Positions 1 through 9,275 of a stretch of 64,000 nucleotides of DNA are shown one piece after another. The position numbers and the translations under genes are program-made. Position 1 is the stretch's first letter, and every line of letters begins with the position of its first letter. The notes under the pieces were generated by a model that was given only the letters and a program-made list of their open reading frames with translations, had not been told where the DNA came from and did no database searches. Source of the stretch: Mesonia aquimarina (lineage in GTDB: Bacteria > Bacteroidota > Bacteroidia > Flavobacteriales > Flavobacteriaceae); assembly GCF_003667275.1 (NCBI RefSeq), contig NZ_RCNV01000006.1, positions 62,001 to 126,000 on the forward strand, given 5' to 3'.

Positions 1-420
1 AATGGACGCGATAGTATTTACTCAAGAAGCTGGAATAATCTAGCTTTGGAGTATGCAACATTTTTAGGACAAAAAACTTTATTGAAAGTAGAAGCTTGGG
101 TTCCGTTTCGATATCAAGAAGATAATCCGGATTTGCTGGAATATATAGGTTTGGGAAAAATAGATCTTTCGCACGAGTTTATTGAAAATCGATTAATTGC
201 TGAAATTATGTTGCAGAAAGGAATTACTTGGGAGTGGAAAGGAAAAATAAGAAGTCGTATTTATTACAGTCCGTTTAAAACCTTAAATCAGTATTTTATG
301 TTGGAGTGGTTTGTAGGTTATGCAGAAAGTTTAATAAATTATACAGAATTTAAAAGTATGATCAGGCTAGGATATGTTATTAGGACAAATGAGTTAGACT
401 TTTTAAAGAGCAAAAACTAA
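1..420 (+). CDS. pldA: Outer-membrane phospholipase A1 (PldA-like), 5'-truncated by window edge
   Basis: The reading frame is open from base 1, so only the C-terminal 139 residues are present. OmpPLA hydrolyses phospholipids in the outer membrane. The first codons give NGRDSIYSRSWNN, which matches the E. coli OmpPLA stretch after its His142/Ser144 pair. The Asn in SRSWN corresponds to catalytic Asn156, and the Arg and first Ser of SRSW fit calcium ligands Arg147 and Ser152. The catalytic His and Ser should lie just upstream of the window. The rest (EAWVPFRYQEDNPDLLEYIG and WFVGYAESLINY) fits the later barrel strands. It converges with the GHMP kinase gene, overlapping it by 4 bases. Family assignment is strong; activity cannot be judged from a fragment. 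Confidence 0.85.
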   Translation, partial: NGRDSIYSRSWNNLALEYATFLGQKTLLKVEAWVPFRYQEDNPDLLEYIGLGKIDLSHEFIENRLIAEIMLQKGITWEWKGKIRSRIYYSPFKTLNQYFMLEWFVGYAESLINYTEFKSMIRLGYVIRTNELDFLKSKN

Positions 421-1340
421 CTTTTTATCATTTCTTCCCAAGATAAAATAGTTGAAAAGCCCTTTTCTTGAAAATAAGTTTTTTCTTTTTCTCTTCCTGT
501 TGCTAGAATAAAATCACCACCCCAACCTCCAAGGCTTTTTATTTGTCTGGAATAGTCTGAGAATAATTCTTCCTGAATTGTGCGCGTATTTAAAATTTCA
601 GAAAGCTTTTCTTCGTGATTTCTTAAAAGCTTTTCACAAGCTTTAATCGTTTTGCAGTGCAAAATCTCTTCGGTTAATCCCGAAATTTCTTGACAATTTT
701 TATCTTTTTCAGCAAGGTTCTGGTTTTTGTAATGTTGAATTGAGTCACGACTATTCTGTTTTCTATTTAGATGTACAAAAAACAATTCGGAAGAAAAATC
801 AGGCTTAAAATTAATTTCTTTTACAATCGGATTTTTATCGATTAATTGATAAAACAAAGGCGTTTTATGTTTAGCGCAAGCAATGTCGTAGCCGCTACCG
901 CCAAATGTGTTTTGGAGTAAAATGTACGGGTTTATTTCTGCCCATTCAGCTAAATTGTTTATCAAGGTTGAGGAAGAGCCTAAACCCCAATTTTGAGGAA
1001 ACCCTAGACTGCTCTCAAATTCTAAGCCGTTTTGTAAAAAATTTGGTCGGATTTTTTCAATCTCTTCAAAAATCTGAAGTAGACGTTGGCTAACAGCTTT
1101 ATCTTTTTGCTCTGTCTTACGTAACTGAATTTTTCCGGCTTTAATTTTAAACTGTGTTTTAAACCAAAGATTTCCATTGTGTAAATTACTTTTCCAAGTA
1201 ATGTAAGGAGAGTCAGTTTTTTCTACTCTTAATTCTTGTCCAAATTTTGTGGGAACTGCTAAGGCTTTTGCGCCATCAAGCACCAAGTATTCACCACTGA
1301 TAAGAAGTTTTCCAGGACTGTAAAAAACTTGTTTATCCAT
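417..1340 (-). CDS. GYDIA-family GHMP kinase (mevalonate-pathway-linked)
   Basis: This 307-residue small-molecule kinase belongs to the galactokinase/homoserine/mevalonate/phosphomevalonate superfamily. The N-terminus (FYSPGKLLISGEYLVLDGA) is the substrate-binding strand. GLGSSST at residues 119-125 is the ATP-binding loop, and GSGYDIACA at 148-156 gives the GYDIA name. It lies directly downstream of HMG-CoA reductase with an 8-base overlap, so the two are probably translationally coupled. That context suggests a mevalonate or phosphomevalonate kinase step, but the exact substrate cannot be read from sequence. Confidence 0.88.
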   Translation of the reverse strand: MDKQVFYSPGKLLISGEYLVLDGAKALAVPTKFGQELRVEKTDSPYITWKSNLHNGNLWFKTQFKIKAGKIQLRKTEQKDKAVSQRLLQIFEEIEKIRPNFLQNGLEFESSLGFPQNWGLGSSSTLINNLAEWAEINPYILLQNTFGGSGYDIACAKHKTPLFYQLIDKNPIVKEINFKPDFSSELFFVHLNRKQNSRDSIQHYKNQNLAEKDKNCQEISGLTEEILHCKTIKACEKLLRNHEEKLSEILNTRTIQEELFSDYSRQIKSLGGWGGDFILATGREKEKTYFQEKGFSTILSWEEMIKS

Positions 1341-2637
1341 TTCTGAGCTGTTCTAAAATATCTACCACAGCGCTATGAGAAACGGTGTTAGCTTTAAAAT
1401 GTTCAATTACTTTACTGCGTTCTGTGTTGGTGGCTTCAAATTGATTTAAAATATTCATTAAATGCATTTTCATATGTCCTTCTTGAATTCCTGTAGTAAC
1501 CAATGATTTTACGGCAGCAAAATTTTGTGCTAACCCGGCAACAGCTACAATTTGCATTAATTCTTTAGCTGAGGGTTTTCTAAGCATTTCTAGCGCAAGT
1601 TTCACTAAAGGATGTAAACTGGTTAAGCCGCCTACGGTTCCTAAAGCTAGCGGTATTTCTATCCAAAACTTAAAGACTCCATTATCAATTTTGGCTTGCG
1701 TCAAACTTTGATATTGTCCGTTTCTTGCGGCATAGGCATGAACGCCGGCTTCTACTGCTCTAAAATCGTTTCCTGTGGCAAGCACGACCGAATCAATTCC
1801 GTTCATAATTCCTTTGTTATGCGTTACGGCTCGATAAGGTTCTATCGTTGCAATTTTTATCGCTTCAACAAATTTTTCGGCAAATTTTTCGGCTTCATTT
1901 TTATCATCAGCTAAATCTTCAATAGGGCAAGAAACTTCAGCTTTTACTAAACAGTCAGGCACATAATTAGAGAGAATGCTCATAATGATTTCTGGCATTT
2001 CATCAGCCGTAAAAAAATTAGCCGCCAAATTTATAAAGCTTTCTGCTATTTGTTCTAAGCAAGAATTTATAAAGTTAGCACCCATTGCATCGAGGGTTTC
2101 AAATTGACAGTGCAATTGAAAATAATTGGCTAAGGCGTCGGTTTTATCAACTAAATCAATACTGAGAATTCCACCACCTCGTTTCTCCATATTTTTGGTG
2201 ATGGGTTTGGTGGCTTCAAAAAGTTTAGCTTGAATTTCTTCAAAAAAATCGGTTAATTTTTTTGGGTCTCCACTATAATTAAAATGAACTTGGCCAACTT
2301 TATTAGTGTTAAGTACTTCGGCTTTAAAACCTCCTCTTTTTTGCCAAAATTTTGCAGCATTACTGGCAGCAGCAATTACCGAACTTTCTTCTATTGCCAT
2401 TGGGATGGCATAGATTTTATTATTTATGTTAAAGTTAGGCGCTACACCAAAAGGCAAGTAGTAATTAGAAAGTGTGTTTTCTGTAAACTCATCGTGTAAA
2501 CGTTGTAACTTTTTATCTTTATTCCAATAAAGTTGAAGTGTTTCTGAAGCTTTCTGCGGATTACTGAAATAGTTTTTTGCTAACCAATTTATTTTTTCTT
2601 CTTTGCTAAGTTTAGAGAAACCAGAGATTTGCGCCAT
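1333..2637 (-). CDS. Hydroxymethylglutaryl-CoA reductase, class II (degradative-type)
   Basis: Interconverts HMG-CoA and mevalonate. In Flavobacteria this class feeds the mevalonate route to isoprenoids. The protein has the class II layout: a short N-terminus (ISGFSKLSKEEKINWLA), a substrate region with AIPMAIEESSV, THNKGIMNGIDSV in the middle, and GTVGGLTSLHP near the C-terminus. The frame is open 13 codons further upstream, but I chose the ATG at 2637 because MAQISGF matches family N-termini and a good -7 element lies at 2666-2673, which would overlap the longer start. The gene leads the operon and overlaps the GHMP kinase start by 8 bases. Confidence 0.93.
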   Translation of the reverse strand: MAQISGFSKLSKEEKINWLAKNYFSNPQKASETLQLYWNKDKKLQRLHDEFTENTLSNYYLPFGVAPNFNINNKIYAIPMAIEESSVIAAASNAAKFWQKRGGFKAEVLNTNKVGQVHFNYSGDPKKLTDFFEEIQAKLFEATKPITKNMEKRGGGILSIDLVDKTDALANYFQLHCQFETLDAMGANFINSCLEQIAESFINLAANFFTADEMPEIIMSILSNYVPDCLVKAEVSCPIEDLADDKNEAEKFAEKFVEAIKIATIEPYRAVTHNKGIMNGIDSVVLATGNDFRAVEAGVHAYAARNGQYQSLTQAKIDNGVFKFWIEIPLALGTVGGLTSLHPLVKLALEMLRKPSAKELMQIVAVAGLAQNFAAVKSLVTTGIQEGHMKMHLMNILNQFEATNTERSKVIEHFKANTVSHSAVVDILEQLRNG

Positions 2638-2665
2638 AAGTTGAATACAATCTTTTATAAAACGG

Positions 2666-2673
2666 CAAAGATA
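2666..2673 (-). promoter_or_regulatory. Bacteroidota -7 element upstream of HMG-CoA reductase
   Basis: On the minus strand this reads TATCTTTG, an exact match to the TAnnTTTG -7 box of Bacteroidota sigma factors. It lies about 30 bases before the chosen ATG. No clear TTG -33 box is visible. Confidence 0.5.
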
Positions 2674-2833
2674 CAATTCCTAATAATGAATAACTATTTA
2701 TTTTGAAAAGAGAAGAAAGGTCGATTGTAAGTTCAGTTATCTTAACAAAATCTTAGTATTTAACACCTTAATTACTCATTATTTGCTGATTTTTTAGTAA
2801 ACTTGACATCCAAAATTTTATTTTCTAGAATTT

Positions 2834-5011
2834 ATGAAATTTAAAATACTTGCCTTAGCTGTATTTCTATCGGCTACTAGCCTTTTAACGGCTCAAAAAA
2901 AAGAAATTACTTTAGAAGAAATCTGGAACGGTACTTTTCGTCAAGAACGTTTGCAATCCTTACAATCTTTAGATAATGGCACGGAATATATTGTGCAAAA
3001 TTTTGATCGTTCGGCTAGAGCGATGAAAGTTGATGTGTACAATTATGAATCTGGTGAGAAAGTACGTACGTTAATTAATTCTGCAGATATTTCCGGACTG
3101 CCTTATTTTCAATCTTATTCTTTGAGCGAAGATGAAAATAAAGCATTACTTTCTACCGATATTGAGCCAATTTATCGTAGATCTAATCGTGGAATTTATT
3201 ATGTATACAATTTAGAAAGTGGAAAACTAGATCAAGTTGCCGATCAGAAAATACAAGAACCAACATTTTCTCCGGATGCCTCGAAAGTAGCCTATGTTTA
3301 CGAGAACAATATTTATGTGAAAAATTTAGCTTCCGGAAACATAAATCAGATTACAAAAGACGGTGAGATCAATACAATTATTAACGGAATAACCGATTGG
3401 GTCTACGAAGAAGAGTTTGCTTTTGTACAAGCCTATCAATGGAATAAAACAGGCGATAAAATAGCCTATTTGCGTTTTGATGAAACGGAGGTCCCCGAGT
3501 TTTCTATGGATATGTACGGGACTTACGGTCAGCAATTATACCCCTCTCAAGAAGTATTTAAATATCCTAAAGCAGGAGAAGAAAATTCTAAAGTAAGTCT
3601 GCATATTTACGATTTAGCTGCAGAAAAACATAGCAAAGTTGATCTTGAAAAAGCTTATGAATATTTACCGAGAATCAAGTGGACTAATGATGAGAATGTA
3701 TTAAGCGTCCAAGCTCTAAATCGTCATCAAAATAATTTAGACTTAATTTTTGTTGATGCTGAAAAAAATAGTGCTCAAGTAGTTTTAAATGAAACGGATA
3801 AAGCGTATATCGATATTACTGATAACCTTACATTTTTAAACGATAATAGTTTTATTTGGACAAGCGAAAAAGACGGTTGGAATCATATTTATCATTATAA
3901 CAAAAAAGGAAAGCTTTTAAATCAAGTAACCGAAGGGCAGTGGGAAGTAACCGATTATTATGGGTTTGATCCGAATACAGGAAGAATTTACTACCAAAGT
4001 ACAGAAAACGGAAGCATTAATCGCGATGTTTTTTCTATTCGTGCTAACGGAAAAAATAAAGCACAGTTAACGCAAAAACGCGGAACAAATAGTGCTGATT
4101 TTAGTGCTGATTTTACGTATTTCATCAATTCATATACGAGTGCAAAAACACCGTATGAGTTTAGTCTGCACAAATCCAGTAATGGAAAGTTAGTCCGAAA
4201 AATAAAAGATAATCAAGAATTAAAAAATCAACTAGCCGACTATAAAATTTCAGATAAAGAATTTTCTACGATCGATATCAACGGAAATGAACTGAATATG
4301 TGGATGATTAAACCGGTAGATTTTGACCCAAATAAAAAGTATCCTTTATTACTCTATCAATATTCAGGACCAGGTTCTCAACAAGTCTCCAATACCTTTT
4401 TTGGAACAAATGATTACTGGTATCAGCACTTAGCACAACAAGGCTATATCGTAGCTTGTGTAGATGGTCGAGGTACCGGATTTAAAGGAGCTGATTTTAA
4501 AAAAGTAACACAAAAAGAATTAGGTAAATTTGAATTGAAAGATCAAATAGATGCCGCTAAAGAATTAGGAAATCGTAATTATATAGATGCAGAAAGAATT
4601 GGAATTTGGGGATGGAGTTTTGGAGGCTTTATGGCTTCTAATGCTATTTTTCAAGCCAACGATACATTTAGCATGGCTATTGCCGTAGCACCGGTAACTA
4701 GCTGGCGTTTTTATGATACAATTTATACGGAACGCTATATGACCACCCCACAAGAAAACGCAAGGGGTTATGATGAAAATTCACCCATCACACACGTTGA
4801 TGGATTAAAAGGAGAGTTTTTATTAATTCACGGAGGTGGAGATGATAATGTTCACGTACAAAATACCATGCAGATGGTTGAAGCTTTAATTCAAGCGAAC
4901 AAACAATTTGACTGGGCAATTTACCCTGACAAAAACCATGGCATCTACGGAGGGAATACAAGACTTCATCTATACACGAAAATGACCAACTTTATTAAAG
5001 AAAACTTATAA
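2834..5011 (+). CDS. Dipeptidyl peptidase IV family serine protease (S9B)
   Basis: Secreted 725-residue enzyme that removes N-terminal dipeptides, typically after proline. It has a Sec signal peptide (about 1-20, ending SLLTAQ), a beta-propeller region including DWVYEEE at 188-194 (the Glu pair that holds the substrate amino terminus), and an alpha/beta-hydrolase domain. The catalytic triad fits Ser595 in GWSFGGF, Asp670 in GGGDDNVH and His702 in KNHGIYGG. Two POT-family peptide transporters follow 10 bases downstream in the same direction. This suggests a unit that cleaves proline-containing peptides outside the cytoplasm and imports the di/tripeptides. Confidence 0.95.
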   Translation: MKFKILALAVFLSATSLLTAQKKEITLEEIWNGTFRQERLQSLQSLDNGTEYIVQNFDRSARAMKVDVYNYESGEKVRTLINSADISGLPYFQSYSLSEDENKALLSTDIEPIYRRSNRGIYYVYNLESGKLDQVADQKIQEPTFSPDASKVAYVYENNIYVKNLASGNINQITKDGEINTIINGITDWVYEEEFAFVQAYQWNKTGDKIAYLRFDETEVPEFSMDMYGTYGQQLYPSQEVFKYPKAGEENSKVSLHIYDLAAEKHSKVDLEKAYEYLPRIKWTNDENVLSVQALNRHQNNLDLIFVDAEKNSAQVVLNETDKAYIDITDNLTFLNDNSFIWTSEKDGWNHIYHYNKKGKLLNQVTEGQWEVTDYYGFDPNTGRIYYQSTENGSINRDVFSIRANGKNKAQLTQKRGTNSADFSADFTYFINSYTSAKTPYEFSLHKSSNGKLVRKIKDNQELKNQLADYKISDKEFSTIDINGNELNMWMIKPVDFDPNKKYPLLLYQYSGPGSQQVSNTFFGTNDYWYQHLAQQGYIVACVDGRGTGFKGADFKKVTQKELGKFELKDQIDAAKELGNRNYIDAERIGIWGWSFGGFMASNAIFQANDTFSMAIAVAPVTSWRFYDTIYTERYMTTPQENARGYDENSPITHVDGLKGEFLLIHGGGDDNVHVQNTMQMVEALIQANKQFDWAIYPDKNHGIYGGNTRLHLYTKMTNFIKENL

Positions 5012-5021
5012 TAGTAAATAT

Positions 5022-6848
5022 ATGTCAACAATAGCTCAAACTAATAGAAAAGAACTTTTTGGTCATCCAGTAGGTCTATTTATTTTGTTTTTTACGGAAA
5101 TGTGGGAGCGTTTCTCTTATTATGGAATGAGAGGGATACTCACTTTGTACATAGCAGCTTCGGCTACGGCTATAGATCCAGGTCTTGGGTGGACTAACAA
5201 AGATGCGATTTGGCTTTATGGTTGGTACACGATGTTAGTTTACGTTGCATCTATACCTGGAGGTTGGATTGCGGATAAGTTTTTAGGACAAAAGAAAACA
5301 GTATTAATTGGAGGTATTTTACTTTGTTTAGGACATGGGGTATTGGCTATTCCACAAGACTGGGCCTTTTTTACAGGACTTATTTTAATCATTCTGGGAG
5401 TTGGAGGATTAAAGCCAAACATTTCTACGATGGTTGGAGGTCTCTATAAAGAAGGAGATATAAGAAGAGATAGTGGTTTCACTATTTTTTATATTGGAAT
5501 AAATGTAGGTGCCTTTTTAGCAAGTATTTCTGTCGGATTAGTAGCCTATTACTATGGTTGGCATTATGGTTTCGGACTTGCCGGAATAGGAATGCTACTG
5601 GGGCAAATTGTCTTTATGTGGGGACAAAAATTTTTAAAAGGTGTTGGTGAGTTTACTGGTGGAGAAAATGTTACCGAAGCAGAAAAGGCAGCTGCCAAAC
5701 GACCATTAAATAAAATAGAAAAAGACAGAGTTATTGTATTATTAATTTCTTTTCTGATTGTGGTTGTGTTCTGGGGTGCTTTTGAGCAAGCAGGTGGATT
5801 GATGAACCTTTATACAGATGCTAAAGTAGACAGGACCATTGGTTTAAGCTGGTTGCAGGAAATTCCGGCTGCAGTTTTTCAATCATTAAATGCTGGTTAT
5901 ATTATCATTTTCGGAACCTTGGTGGGAGGCTTCTGGATTACAGTGAAGAAAAAGGGAAAAGAAGCATCTTCTTTGTTCAAGATGGCCGTGGGAACTATTA
6001 TTATGGGACTTGGTTATGTGTTTATGATGTTCGCATCTCAAGAAGCAAGTGCAGAGGTGTTTGGGAAAGCAGCAATGATCTGGATTTTCCTGGCTTATCT
6101 TTTTCATACTATTGGAGAGCTATGTACTTCACCTGTGGCACTTTCTTTTATCACCAAATTGGCTCCACTTAAATACGCATCAATAATGATGGGTGTATAT
6201 TTTGCCGCAACAGGCTTCGGTAATAAACTAGCCGGAAATATTGGAGAATCGGCACAATTAGAACCTTTTGAAGGGACAATGATTGTTGAAAAACAAGAAG
6301 TGATTCCGTTTATGTCTAAAGATACAATTGAAGTTAAAAATAATAAGAACAAAGTAGTCAAGGTTTATGATTATCCTATTAACCTTGATAAAAACTTCAG
6401 CATTAAAAGTAATGTGTATTTACAAGATGGCAATTTGGTTTTTAATCAATTTGAATCTAATAAAGACTTAAATAAACTTTTTAAACTTTCAACAGGTGAA
6501 GAAAGCAATACTTCAGAATTGAAAGAAACTCTTAAAGAGAATAAAGCTACTGCTGAAAACCCATATCATGCTAATCTTATTTTTGAAAAAGACCCAGATG
6601 CAGCAAAGCAGATAGAAAATGTTGGAGATGGTAAAAATTATGGTGTTTCATTTGTATTAGAAGAAGAGCAAAGTGAACAGGAATATAGAACCTTTATGTA
6701 TTTGACGATTTTTACAGTGGCATTTGGGTTATTAGTGATTTTGTTTTTGAAGAAATTAAAGAAACTTACTCACGGAGCTGAAGATAATGAACGTAAATTA
6801 AAAGACGTTCAGGACAACGAACCATACGAATTAGAAGAAAACGTTTAA
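5022..6848 (+). CDS. POT/PTR-family proton-coupled oligopeptide transporter with large extra-membrane insert
   Basis: Inner-membrane major facilitator of the peptide transporter family, 608 residues. The FTEMWERFSYYGMRG motif near residues 23-37 is the ExxERFxYY proton-coupling signature on TM1. FYIGINVGAF and the FHTIGELCTSPV region are also typical. About 145 residues (about 405-550) between the last two membrane segments are polar and Lys/Asp/Glu-rich, much longer than a normal loop and probably periplasmic. It follows the DPP-IV gene by 10 bases and precedes a paralogue by 17 bases, so these three genes look like an operon. Confidence 0.93.
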   Translation: MSTIAQTNRKELFGHPVGLFILFFTEMWERFSYYGMRGILTLYIAASATAIDPGLGWTNKDAIWLYGWYTMLVYVASIPGGWIADKFLGQKKTVLIGGILLCLGHGVLAIPQDWAFFTGLILIILGVGGLKPNISTMVGGLYKEGDIRRDSGFTIFYIGINVGAFLASISVGLVAYYYGWHYGFGLAGIGMLLGQIVFMWGQKFLKGVGEFTGGENVTEAEKAAAKRPLNKIEKDRVIVLLISFLIVVVFWGAFEQAGGLMNLYTDAKVDRTIGLSWLQEIPAAVFQSLNAGYIIIFGTLVGGFWITVKKKGKEASSLFKMAVGTIIMGLGYVFMMFASQEASAEVFGKAAMIWIFLAYLFHTIGELCTSPVALSFITKLAPLKYASIMMGVYFAATGFGNKLAGNIGESAQLEPFEGTMIVEKQEVIPFMSKDTIEVKNNKNKVVKVYDYPINLDKNFSIKSNVYLQDGNLVFNQFESNKDLNKLFKLSTGEESNTSELKETLKENKATAENPYHANLIFEKDPDAAKQIENVGDGKNYGVSFVLEEEQSEQEYRTFMYLTIFTVAFGLLVILFLKKLKKLTHGAEDNERKLKDVQDNEPYELEENV

Positions 6849-6865
6849 ATTTTTATAAAAAGAAA

Positions 6866-8641
6866 ATGGCATCAATAACATCTACTGAGCACGATAACTT
6901 ATTTAAAAGTAAAGTTTTAGGTCACCCGGCAGGGCTGTTTGTATTATTTTTCACTGAAATGTGGGAGCGTTTTTCCTTCTATGGAATGCGTGTTTTGTTA
7001 GTTAATTTTTTAACTATGGCCATTGTTGGTGTAGATTTTCCGGGTTGGGGATGGTCAACTGAAAATGCCGGTGCACTTTACGGTACCTACGCCGGAATGC
7101 TTTATTTAACACCAATTCTTGGAGGAATTATTGCTGATAGACTTATTGGTTACCGTTGGGCAGTTGTAGTAGGGGCGGTTTTAATGACCATTGGTCATGC
7201 GGCTATGGCAGTAGAAACTGAAGTTATGCTATATGTTGGTTTAGGTTTTCTGATTTTAGGAACAGGATTTTTTAAACCTAATATTACTTCTATCATTTCT
7301 GAAATGTATAAATACTTGCCAGAAAAGAAAGATGGTGCTTATACTATTTTCTATATGGGCGTAAATGCCGGAGCATTTTTCGGGATGATGCTTTGTGGTT
7401 ACTTAGCTGAAAAATTAGGTTGGAGCTGGGGCTTCGGACTTGCCGGAATTTTTATGCTGTTAGGAACGCTTCAATTTTGGTTAGCAAAACCACTTTTTGG
7501 AAAAATTGGGGGTGTACCCGAAAAAGGAAGAGAAGTAGAGATTTCTGATGAAGAAAAGAAAGATTATAAACCGAATCCTTTCTCCTTATTCGATAAAATA
7601 TTAATTATTGTAAGTTCTGTAATCGGATTTTTATATTTAATAAACGATCCTACTTCAAAGATTGGGGACATAAATTTACTACCCGAAAAAATGCCTTTTG
7701 AAATAGGAACAGATGCTGTTACCGGACCTGTAGGAATTGCTTTAGTAGGTTTGGCTTTATTTTTAATTCTAATTGTTTCTAGAATTTCAAGGTATACAAA
7801 AGTTGTTCGAGACCGAATGATCGCTGTGGTAATTTTCGCATTCTTTACCGTCGTTTTCTTTTTGTGTTTTGAGCAAGCTGCATCTTCATTAGTATTATTT
7901 GCAAGAGATTATGTAGATAGAACTTTAGAAGGAAATGCGGCCTTAACCTATAATATTATCAATTCACTTTTAACCATTATTCCATTAGGGATTATTACCT
8001 GGGTTCTGATCTTATTATGGAAACAAACTCACAAAAAAGTTTTAGGTTCTAATATTGTTCTTATTGTTTGTTTTTTAGGAGTTTGGGCACTTGTACTTTG
8101 GATGCTCGGGCGTGAGTTTTCTTCAGACTCAATTGAGATTACCGTTTCTTGGTTCAGTATTTTAAACTCATTTTTTATTATCACTTTTGCATCCATGTTT
8201 TCTAAATGGTGGGAAAGTAAATACAATCCATCTGCAGCTTTAAAATATGGTATTGGTTTAGTATTGGTCGGTATTGGTTTTGCATTTTTGGCGTATGGTT
8301 CTGATGGAATTAACCCCGGTGTAAAAGTGAGTATGATTTGGTTAATTCTTGCCTATTTATTTCACACTTTAGGAGAACTTTGTTTATCGCCTGTAGGACT
8401 CTCTTATGTTAGTAAATTAGTGCCTGCAAGAATGATTGCTTTAATGTTTGGAATGTGGTATTTAGCAATTGCAATTGGTAATAAATTAGCCGGATCCTTA
8501 GGGGGAATGGTAGATACCATTAAGGAAGAATATAATTTATCAACGTTCTTTTTAATTTTTACAATTATACCGGTTGCTGCGGGAATTTTAGTTGCTGTTT
8601 TAAATCCGTTATTGAAAAAATTAATGCATGGCGTAAGGTAA
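6866..8641 (+). CDS. POT/PTR-family proton-coupled oligopeptide transporter (second copy)
   Basis: A 591-residue paralogue of the preceding transporter. It carries the same TM1 signature (FTEMWERFSFYGMR), the FYMGVNAGAFFG motif, and FHTLGELCLSPVGLSYV near the C-terminus. It lacks the long insert before the last helix but has a hydrophilic stretch plus two extra helices in the middle (GKIGGVPEKGREVEISDEEK, then ILIIVSSVIGFLYLIN), as in 14-TM bacterial POTs. Tandem copies with DPP-IV suggest that the pair divides substrate range; the substrates are inferred, not visible. Confidence 0.92.
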   Translation: MASITSTEHDNLFKSKVLGHPAGLFVLFFTEMWERFSFYGMRVLLVNFLTMAIVGVDFPGWGWSTENAGALYGTYAGMLYLTPILGGIIADRLIGYRWAVVVGAVLMTIGHAAMAVETEVMLYVGLGFLILGTGFFKPNITSIISEMYKYLPEKKDGAYTIFYMGVNAGAFFGMMLCGYLAEKLGWSWGFGLAGIFMLLGTLQFWLAKPLFGKIGGVPEKGREVEISDEEKKDYKPNPFSLFDKILIIVSSVIGFLYLINDPTSKIGDINLLPEKMPFEIGTDAVTGPVGIALVGLALFLILIVSRISRYTKVVRDRMIAVVIFAFFTVVFFLCFEQAASSLVLFARDYVDRTLEGNAALTYNIINSLLTIIPLGIITWVLILLWKQTHKKVLGSNIVLIVCFLGVWALVLWMLGREFSSDSIEITVSWFSILNSFFIITFASMFSKWWESKYNPSAALKYGIGLVLVGIGFAFLAYGSDGINPGVKVSMIWLILAYLFHTLGELCLSPVGLSYVSKLVPARMIALMFGMWYLAIAIGNKLAGSLGGMVDTIKEEYNLSTFFLIFTIIPVAAGILVAVLNPLLKKLMHGVR

Positions 8642-8706
8642 TATATTGATAGTTAATTCGTTATGAGTTATAATTAAAATGGAATACTTTTTGATTTGAA
8701 TTTGGT

Positions 8707-9246
8707 ATGAAAAAGCAATTTTTATTTATGGTAGCTATTTTAGTTACCGGAGTTTTATCGGCACAGAAGATTAATTGGATGAGTATGAATGAAGCCCTTG
8801 AGGCGCAAAAAGAAAATCCGAAGAAAATTTTTATGGATGTTTATACCGATTGGTGTGGACCTTGTAAAATTTTAGATCGAAAAACTTTTCAAAATGAAGA
8901 TGTCGCTAAATATGTTAACAAACATTATTATGCCGTGAAATTTAATGCCGAGGGAACAGAGAAAATAACCTATCAGGATTTCACCTATACGAATCCCAAT
9001 TATAAAGAAGGGAAAAGAGGTAGAAATAGTCAGCATTTATTTGCAAACGCTTTAAAAGTCAGAGCTTATCCAACCATGGTTTTCTTTGATGAAAAAGGAA
9101 AAAAATTACCGGCAATTACAGGTTATCATACTCCTGAACAGCTAGAAATTTATTTAAAAATGATCGCTAGTGATGATTATAAGGAATTAACCACACAAAA
9201 GGCTTGGAAAGAATATCAAGAAAATTTTGAAGGTACGTTTAATTAA
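8707..9246 (+). CDS. Secreted thioredoxin-fold protein with CGPC active site
   Basis: A 179-residue protein with a cleavable signal peptide (about 1-19, ending GVLSAQ) followed by a thioredoxin fold. The redox motif is Cys50-Gly-Pro-Cys53 in DWCGPCKILDRKTF, the classical thioredoxin dithiol. The conserved cis-Pro is seen in VRAYPTMVFFD. It resembles the DUF255/thioredoxin_7-type periplasmic proteins of Bacteroidota. It follows the transporter genes by 66 bases and could be co-transcribed. Likely role: thiol-disulfide exchange in the periplasm. Confidence 0.88.
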   Translation: MKKQFLFMVAILVTGVLSAQKINWMSMNEALEAQKENPKKIFMDVYTDWCGPCKILDRKTFQNEDVAKYVNKHYYAVKFNAEGTEKITYQDFTYTNPNYKEGKRGRNSQHLFANALKVRAYPTMVFFDEKGKKLPAITGYHTPEQLEIYLKMIASDDYKELTTQKAWKEYQENFEGTFN

Positions 9247-9275
9247 CAATTGATATTGATAATGTGCTAAGATGT

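Noticed and set aside
8029-8226. Minus-strand ORF opposite the second POT transporter
   Set aside because: Shadow in a conserved transporter gene; no recognisable domain.
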